Source: an uncultured Arachnia sp.
GTDB lineage: Bacteria > Actinomycetota > Actinomycetes > Propionibacteriales > Propionibacteriaceae
Length of the DNA stretch: 11,734 nucleotides
Assembly: GCA_934636715.1 (NCBI GenBank)
Contig: CAKUBE010000024.1
Span: 1-11,734, forward strand
Reading direction: 5' to 3'
A model generated the notes under the pieces. That model ran no database searches, was not told the origin of the DNA, and saw only the letters and a list, made by a program, of their open reading frames with translations. This document shows positions 8,128 to 11,734 of this stretch, piece after piece. The translations under genes and the position numbers were made by a program. Position 1 is the first letter of the stretch, and every line of letters starts with the position of its first letter.

Positions 8128-8754
8128 ATGCAGTTCGACCAGCCGATGGCGTGGTCCGTGCGCAGCCGCGAGGCGTTGGGCACGGGGTTCGTGTCCTCGT
8201 TCGTGGACGAGGAGGTCGAGACGCCGTCAGGCGAGACGATGCGCCGCCAGTACCTCACGCACCCGGGCGCTGTCGGCGTCGTCGCGTGGCGCGAGGACAC
8301 CGACGACATCGCCGTGGTTCGCCAGTACCGCCACCCCGTACGGATGGAGCTGGTGGAGATCCCCGCCGGGCTGCTCGACCTCGACGGCGAGGAGTACGTC
8401 GTGGCCGCGCAGCGAGAGCTGGCGGAGGAGGCCGAGCTGGCCGCCGACCGCTGGGATGTGCTCGTCGACACCTGCACGACCCCTGGCGCCTGCCAGGAGT
8501 CGTTGCGGATCTTCCTCGCGCGTGGGCTTCACCCCACCGGGCGCCCCGAGGGGTTTGTCCTGGAGGGCGAGGAGGCGCACATGTCGTGGGAGTTCGTCCC
8601 GCGCGCGGATCTCGTCGACGCGGTCCTCGCGGGGTCGTGCCAGTCGCCGACGTTGGTCGCGGGCATCCTCGCGCTGGAGACCGCGCGCCTCTCCGGACGC
8701 CTCGACGACCTCCGCCCCGCCGATGCGCCCTGGCCGATCCGAGCGCGCCGATGA
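8128..8754 (+). CDS. Nudix hydrolase, ADP-ribose pyrophosphatase family (Rv1700 type)
   Basis: A 208-residue cytoplasmic Nudix protein at the position of Rv1700, an ADP-ribose pyrophosphatase that cleaves ADP-ribose to AMP and ribose 5-phosphate. The Nudix helix is visible: G81 of PAGLLD, E88, then R96-E97-L-A-E100-E101, which supply the magnesium ligands. There are six rather than five residues between G81 and E88, a spacing I recall for this subfamily. The conserved Gly after the EE pair is replaced by Glu (E103 in EEAEL); this could change the loop but does not touch a catalytic residue. Start ATG 8128 is firm, with AGGAGGAG at 8117-8124. The stop is 4 bases before xerD. Substrate is inferred from context. 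Confidence 0.92.
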   Translation: MQFDQPMAWSVRSREALGTGFVSSFVDEEVETPSGETMRRQYLTHPGAVGVVAWREDTDDIAVVRQYRHPVRMELVEIPAGLLDLDGEEYVVAAQRELAEEAELAADRWDVLVDTCTTPGACQESLRIFLARGLHPTGRPEGFVLEGEEAHMSWEFVPRADLVDAVLAGSCQSPTLVAGILALETARLSGRLDDLRPADAPWPIRARR

Positions 8755-8758
8755 CGGG

Positions 8759-9778
8759 ATGAGCGTCGCCGACGTCGTCGCGGACTACCTCGCGCACGTG
8801 CGCGCCGAGCGCGGGTTGTCGGCCAACACCGTCGCGGCGTATCGGCGCGACCTCGCGCGCTACGAGGCGTTCCTCGAGTCGCGGGGGATCGGGGAGCTCT
8901 CCGAGGTGACTCCGGTCGAGATCATGGAGTTCGTGCGCTCGTTGAGCCAGGGGGGACCGCCGGCGGCCGGCGGTGCTGCCACCGTGCCCGGCAAGAAGGG
9001 GGCGTCGGCGTTGGAGACCATGACCGGGCAGGCGCCGTCCTCCGTGGCTAGGCATGTTGTGAGCGTGCGGAACCTGCACGCGTTCGCCGCGGACGAGGGC
9101 GTCACCCCGTCGAATCCCGCGGCCGAGGTCAGTCCGCCGAAGATCCCGCAGCGCCTGCCGAAGGCGCTCACGGTCGACGCCGTGGCCCGCATCCTCGACG
9201 CGCCGGACCGCAACGACGTCATCGGGCTCCGCGACGCCGCCCTGCTCGAGCTCCTCTACGCCACCGGCGCGCGCGTCTCAGAGGTCTGCGACCTCGACGT
9301 CGACGAGGTGCGGGTCGCGCTCGACAACCCCGACGCCGGCCTGCGCCTGCTCGGCAAGGGCGGCAAGGAGCGCATCGTTCCCCTCGGCAGCTACGCGGCC
9401 CGCGCCCTCGACGACTACCTGGTCCGTTCCCGCCCTGCGCTGGCGGAGAAGGTCGTGCGGGACGCATCGTCGTCGGCGGAGAAGTCCACACGGGGCGCAC
9501 ACGCGCTGTTTCTGAACCTCTTGGGGCGGCGCCTCAGCCGCCAGTCCGCGTGGGCGATCATCCGGAGCGCGGCGGCTGCTGCGGGAGTCACGGAGGAGGT
9601 GTCGCCGCACTCGCTGCGGCACTCGTTCGCCACGCACCTCCTCGACGGCGGCGCCGACCTGCGCGTCGTCCAGGAGCTGCTCGGCCACGCCTCGGTGGCG
9701 ACCACGCAGATTTACACGCTCGTCACCATCGAGCACCTGCGCGAGGTCCACGCCGCCGCCCACCCCCGCGCGCGTTGA
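8759..9778 (+). CDS. xerD: XerC/XerD-type tyrosine site-specific recombinase
   Basis: A 339-residue integrase-family recombinase. The N-terminal SAM-like core-binding domain (about 1-115, from [22 protein letters not shown]) is followed by the catalytic domain with a full active site: R172 (ATGARVSE), K200 (GKGGKER), H284 and R287 (HSLRH), H310 (LLGHAS) and nucleophile Y319 (TQIYT). Xer proteins resolve chromosome dimers at dif. The position after the Nudix gene matches Rv1701, so this is the housekeeping enzyme, not a mobile-element integrase. It is about 35 residues longer than the usual ~300 because of a Gly/Pro/Ala-rich insertion near residues 62-95 in the N-terminal domain. ATG 8759 lies 4 bases after the Nudix stop with a weak ribosome binding site, so translation is probably coupled. 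Confidence 0.95.
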   Translation: MSVADVVADYLAHVRAERGLSANTVAAYRRDLARYEAFLESRGIGELSEVTPVEIMEFVRSLSQGGPPAAGGAATVPGKKGASALETMTGQAPSSVARHVVSVRNLHAFAADEGVTPSNPAAEVSPPKIPQRLPKALTVDAVARILDAPDRNDVIGLRDAALLELLYATGARVSEVCDLDVDEVRVALDNPDAGLRLLGKGGKERIVPLGSYAARALDDYLVRSRPALAEKVVRDASSSAEKSTRGAHALFLNLLGRRLSRQSAWAIIRSAAAAAGVTEEVSPHSLRHSFATHLLDGGADLRVVQELLGHASVATTQIYTLVTIEHLREVHAAAHPRAR

Positions 9779-9827
9779 TCATTGCCGCTAGTCGAGGAGC
9801 CAAAGGAGCGTCGGGCATCCGTCCGCT

Positions 9828-9976
9828 GGTTGAGCCGGACCCCCGCGCGAAGCGCCGGGTCCGTGTCGAAACCAATAGGGCCGCGCCCGGTTCATGGACT
9901 TGGCTCCGCTCGTTGAGCCGGGCCGCAAGCGAAGCGCGCGCCCGCGTCGAAACGCTCTGGCACCCGGTTCATGGAC
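9828..9976. repeat. Two tandem imperfect copies of a GTTGAGCCGG...GTCGAAAC intergenic unit
   Basis: Copy A (9828-9899) and copy B (9911-9976) share GTTGAGCCGG, a central GCGAAGCGC, GTCGAAAC, and after a variable spacer the exact 14-mer CCCGGTTCATGGAC (9886-9899 and 9963-9976). Copy A can fold: CGGACCC at 9837-9843 pairs with GGGTCCG at 9857-9863. The outer GGTTGAG...TCGAAACC form resembles a palindromic repeat that I recall as common in intergenic DNA of high-G+C Gram-positives; that link is from memory. It may act as a REP-like element or transcription end signal. Confidence 0.7.
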
Positions 9977-9993
9977 CTTCCCGAGTCTGTGTG

Positions 9994-10111
9994 GGCAGTC
10001 CTGAGAGAGTTGCCGGTCGGCGCGTGCGGTGCTGGGGCGGTGGTCGCCGCGCCTCCGCGCGCGGTGCGGGCTTTTTTCGAAGCGCCGCCCGACAACTCTC
10101 TCAGGACTGCC
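9994..10111. mobile_element. 118-bp element with inverted terminal repeats (MITE-like candidate)
   Basis: GGCAGTCCTGAGAGAGTTG at 9994-10012 is repeated perfectly, inverted, at 10093-10111. The match extends inward to 29 bases (9994-10022 and 10083-10111) with two mismatches. The core of about 60 bases has no ORF but contains a GC-rich stem and six T. Size, paired ends and lack of coding capacity suggest a miniature inverted-repeat transposable element. Without a clear target duplication (at most TG on both sides), a large stem-loop or a protein-binding site pair remains possible. I do not recognise the terminal sequence as a particular IS family. Confidence 0.55.
10047..10077 (+). terminator. 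Possible terminator inside the inverted-repeat element
   Basis: CCGCGC (10047-10052) pairs with GCGCGG (10059-10064) around a 6-base loop, followed after 7 bases by T6 at 10072-10077. The distance between stem and T-run is longer than ideal, so function as a factor-independent terminator for the xerD transcript is uncertain. Confidence 0.3.
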
Positions 10112-10218
10112 TGGCGTCGGGTTCGCGCTCGGGGCGGCAACCGTGGTCCAGGAAGCTGCGGCGATCATGGATCATCGTGGCGGCGTACGTTCGATCTGGT
10201 CCGCGTCAGGGATTAGCC

Positions 10219-10254
10219 TGGCGGTTTCTGTCAGCATGCTGACGGAAACCGCCA
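10219..10254. repeat. 36-bp near-perfect palindrome
   Basis: The left arm TGGCGGTTTCTGTCAGCA (10219-10236) is directly followed by TGCTGACGGAAACCGCCA (10237-10254). Of 18 base pairs only one is imperfect, and as RNA it would be a G-U pair. There is no loop spacer, so as DNA it is a dyad suited to a dimeric protein; as RNA it is a strong hairpin without a U-run. No copy is seen elsewhere in the window. Confidence 0.75.
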
Positions 10255-10321
10255 AGATGATCCGGTCCGTGGTGGGCTGCCGCCTGCGGCGTCGGGTGGC
10301 GTGTTGATAGTGTGCGCTCTG

Positions 10322-10347
10322 AAACATGCGGCCACGGGGCCGCGTTT
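10322..10347 (+). promoter_or_regulatory. GC-rich hairpin in the leader of the secreted-protein gene
   Basis: AAAC (10322-10325), GCGGCC (10328-10333), loop ACGG, GGCCGC (10338-10343), GTTT (10344-10347): a 10-bp stem with a 2-base bulge. It lies about 40 bases before the ribosome binding site at 10379-10385. A TANNNT box, TAGTGT at 10308-10313, lies just upstream and could be the -10 of the downstream promoter, though no good -35 is seen. A leader role is inferred. Confidence 0.35.
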
Positions 10348-10388
10348 GGATGGTCTGGCGCTGGGGTGTGTCGGCCTGAAGGGGGAAG

Positions 10389-10460
10389 ATGATGTCCAAG
10401 ATGGACTTTACCGATGACCGGCTGGGGGGGGGCTTGGCCGAATCGGCTTCTAGCCTCTGA
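10389..10460 (+). CDS. Short upstream ORF, possible out-of-frame beginning of the secreted protein
   Basis: A 23-codon ORF beginning ATGATG and preceded by AAGGGGG (10379-10385), the best ribosome binding site after xerD; the second ATG (10392) has the better spacing. It encodes [20 protein letters not shown] and two more residues, with no family recognised, and ends at TGA 10458-10460. The run of nine G at 10424-10432 lies inside it. With one G fewer, the ORF would run in frame into the signal peptide of the next gene without a stop. As it stands, termination 10 bases before GTG 10471 could allow re-initiation. It may equally be a chance ORF. Confidence 0.4.
   Translation: MMSKMDFTDDRLGGGLAESASSL
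10424..10432 (+). repeat. Homopolymer run of nine G
   Basis: This is the longest single-base run in the window, between the best ribosome binding site and the signal peptide of the secreted protein. Runs of this size are prone to slipped-strand mispairing. A length of 8 (or 11) G would fuse the upstream ORF to the downstream gene; 9 leaves them out of frame. A sequencing or assembly error of one G cannot be excluded. Confidence 0.6.
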
Positions 10461-10470
10461 CCCGCGCGCA

Positions 10471-11734
10471 GTGGCGCTGACCAACGGCGGTCGGCAGGTA
10501 AGAAAAGGCGTCGCGCGACGTTGGCTTGCGGTGTGGGTCGCGATGACATTCGCTCTGTTGGGGAGTGTTGTGGGGCCGGTGGCCCCGGCGGCAGCGGCTG
10601 CGGGGGATGTCCTGGCGAAGGGTCAGCAGTACTGTGCAGACACCTACACCCGGTCCGACTACGGGCCTCACAGCCATGACTCTCGGTCGAACTCATGGGT
10701 GGTCGACATCAACTTCCCCGGCGACGCCGGCGCACCGATCTTCGCGCCCGGCCCGGGAACCGTGACATCAGGTTGGAGCAACCTCGGGGGGAACAATGTG
10801 AGATGGACGAGTTCCGACGGGGTTGAGATGATCTATCTCGGTCACCTCGCAACCGTCGGCAAGACCGGCTCCGTCAGCGGTGGCGAACAAATTGGAACGA
10901 TCGGGAAGACAGGCGCCGCGACGGGTGAGCATATTCACGTCTATCGAAATGTTAATGGTCAGCCCGCGCCGGTGGTCCTCTCCGGGGTGAGGATCAACCC
11001 TGCGGTTGACCCGGCTGCGTATGGGAAGTGGCCGTGTAATGGCGCTACCTACACCTCCGCAGGACCGGTCGGATCTGCCCCCGCCGACTCCGATGGAGAC
11101 GGTGTAGCCGATGCAGAAGACAAGTGCCCGGATGTGCCTGGTTCGGCGTCAACCTCTGGGTGTCCGGATCGTGACGGCGACGGCACTACCGACGCGCAGG
11201 ACGCGTGCCCGGACGAGTTCGGACCAGTGTCGAACTCGGGATGCCCCGAGAAGGCTTCGGGATCGACTGTTGTTCACGCGGGTAGTTTGTTCCTTTTTGC
11301 GACTGGTTCTGATGGGAGGATGTATTACACGTGGCGGGATCGTGCTGCGGCGAAGTGGAACGATACCTGGACGGCTCGCTGGGCGCTGCCTGATGATGTG
11401 CGGCTGGTAAGTGCTCCAACGACGGTGGTCGAGGCCGATAGTCTGTTCCTTTTTGCGACTGGTTCTGATGGGAGGATGTATTACACGTGGCGGGATCGTG
11501 TTGCGGCGAAGTGGAACGATACCTGGATTGCTCGTTCGACACTTCCTGATGGGGTGAAATTGGTTGGTCAGCCTTCGGCGATTGTTGAGGCCAATGCTTT
11601 GTTTCTCTTTGCGACTGGTTCTGATGGGAGGATGTATTACACGTGGCGGGATCGTGTTGCGGCGAAGTGGAACGATACCTGGATTGCTCGTTCGACACTT
11701 CCTGATGGGGTGAAATTGGTTGGTCAGCCTTCGG
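10471..11734 (+). CDS. Secreted M23-type metallopeptidase with thrombospondin type 3 and tandem 52-residue repeats (3' end beyond window)
   Basis: Open to the window end, 421 residues seen. A signal peptide spans about residues 1-43: basic VRKGVARRW, a hydrophobic core, and a PAAAAAG cleavage region. Next is an M23 (LytM/lysostaphin-like) domain at about 48-190 with zinc-ligand and catalytic candidates H67/H69, D79 (VVDINFP), H125 (LGHLA) and the H154-I-H156 pair, so activity on cell-wall peptide bridges is plausible. Residues 206-260 are two DxDGDGxxDAxDxCPD thrombospondin type 3 units, which bind calcium. From 273 onward are 52-residue repeats ([16 protein letters not shown]) that recall blades of a lectin-like beta-propeller. 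The start is uncertain: GTG 10471 gives a normal signal peptide but has no ribosome binding site; ATG 10414 is in frame, and a G8 tract would give a start at 10389 or 10392. No anchor motif is visible. Codon use becomes more AT-rich in the repeats. Confidence 0.8.
   Translation, partial: MALTNGGRQVRKGVARRWLAVWVAMTFALLGSVVGPVAPAAAAAGDVLAKGQQYCADTYTRSDYGPHSHDSRSNSWVVDINFPGDAGAPIFAPGPGTVTSGWSNLGGNNVRWTSSDGVEMIYLGHLATVGKTGSVSGGEQIGTIGKTGAATGEHIHVYRNVNGQPAPVVLSGVRINPAVDPAAYGKWPCNGATYTSAGPVGSAPADSDGDGVADAEDKCPDVPGSASTSGCPDRDGDGTTDAQDACPDEFGPVSNSGCPEKASGSTVVHAGSLFLFATGSDGRMYYTWRDRAAAKWNDTWTARWALPDDVRLVSAPTTVVEADSLFLFATGSDGRMYYTWRDRVAAKWNDTWIARSTLPDGVKLVGQPSAIVEANALFLFATGSDGRMYYTWRDRVAAKWNDTWIARSTLPDGVKLVGQPS
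11287..11734 (+). repeat. 156-bp tandem coding repeats, third copy cut by window end
   Basis: Copies begin at 11287, 11443 and 11599, each 156 bp or 52 codons. Bases 11455-11578 and 11611-11734 (124 bases) are identical, including third codon positions. Copy 1 keeps the same first half but differs after about 11370. Such identity points to recent duplication or gene conversion, so copy number may vary between strains. More copies may follow beyond the window. Confidence 0.92.

Larger units (their letters stand above)
9779..10388. other. Repeat-rich intergenic region after xerD
   Basis: No convincing gene on either strand over about 610 bases. ORFs here are short or compositionally odd, and none has a good start with recognisable protein. 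The stretch instead holds a pair of direct repeats, a 118-bp inverted-repeat element, a 36-bp palindrome and a hairpin, each listed separately. It marks the end of the conserved housekeeping block and the start of an accessory gene. Confidence 0.7.

Noticed and set aside
8759..9778. XerD as a prophage or island integrase next to an attachment site
   Set aside because: Its place after the Nudix gene is the normal actinobacterial one, and no tRNA or att repeat is visible nearby.
9779..10388. CRISPR array, dif site or tRNA gene
   Set aside because: The repeats are only two imperfect copies with no regular spacers; no dif-like 28-mer or tRNA cloverleaf was found by eye.
10172..10696. Reverse-strand ORFs across the repeat-rich gap and the signal peptide region
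   Set aside because: Arg/Pro/His/Ser-rich without recognisable motifs, and they cross the palindrome and the coding start of the secreted protein.
11186..11698. 170-residue reverse-strand ORF over the tandem repeats
   Set aside because: It is the complement of the 156-bp repeats; the forward frame shows a signal peptide, M23 and calcium-binding motifs.

Overview
The window is high-G+C DNA from an actinobacterium (Actinomycetota). From 131 to 9778 it carries a compact row of nine plus-strand housekeeping genes whose order matches the Mycobacterium tuberculosis block Rv1691-Rv1701: TPR-like protein, HAD phosphatase, a ~70-residue protein, tlyA, NAD kinase, recN, pyrG, Nudix hydrolase, xerD. 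The genus cannot be fixed from sequence alone. A member of the Propionibacteriales is a guess, prompted by the possible poly-G phase variation.

131-4736: stop and start codons overlap or nearly touch from the TPR-like gene through NAD kinase, so this is one transcription and translation unit, and recN follows with a 1-base overlap. The first protein has a very long N-terminal region of eight near-identical Arg/Asp/Gly-rich (RGG-type) units, then a TPR-like domain and an acidic tail. The other products are a glycerol-3-phosphate phosphatase-like HAD enzyme, an unknown small protein, the TlyA rRNA 2'-O-methyltransferase and NAD kinase.

4736-9778: recN (DNA repair), pyrG (CTP synthase), a Nudix ADP-ribose pyrophosphatase and a XerC/D-type tyrosine recombinase, all with intact catalytic motifs. 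The mycobacterial genes between recN and pyrG are absent. NAD kinase and pyrG each have a TANNNT hexamer 7-8 bases before a GTG start, which suggests extra, possibly leaderless promoters.

9779-10388: after xerD the conserved block ends in about 600 bases with no convincing gene but much repeat structure: two copies of a GGTTGAG...TCGAAAC unit, a 118-bp element with 19-bp perfect (29-bp imperfect) inverted ends, a 36-bp near-perfect palindrome, and a GC-rich hairpin.

10389-11734: a gene open to the window end encodes a secreted protein with a signal peptide, an M23 peptidase domain, calcium-binding thrombospondin type 3 repeats and 52-residue tandem repeats that are almost identical at DNA level. 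Just upstream, a 22-23 codon ORF with a good ribosome binding site crosses a run of nine G. Loss of one G (or gain of two) would join this ORF in frame to the secreted protein. This makes a phase-variable surface or secreted protein the most interesting hypothesis in the window.
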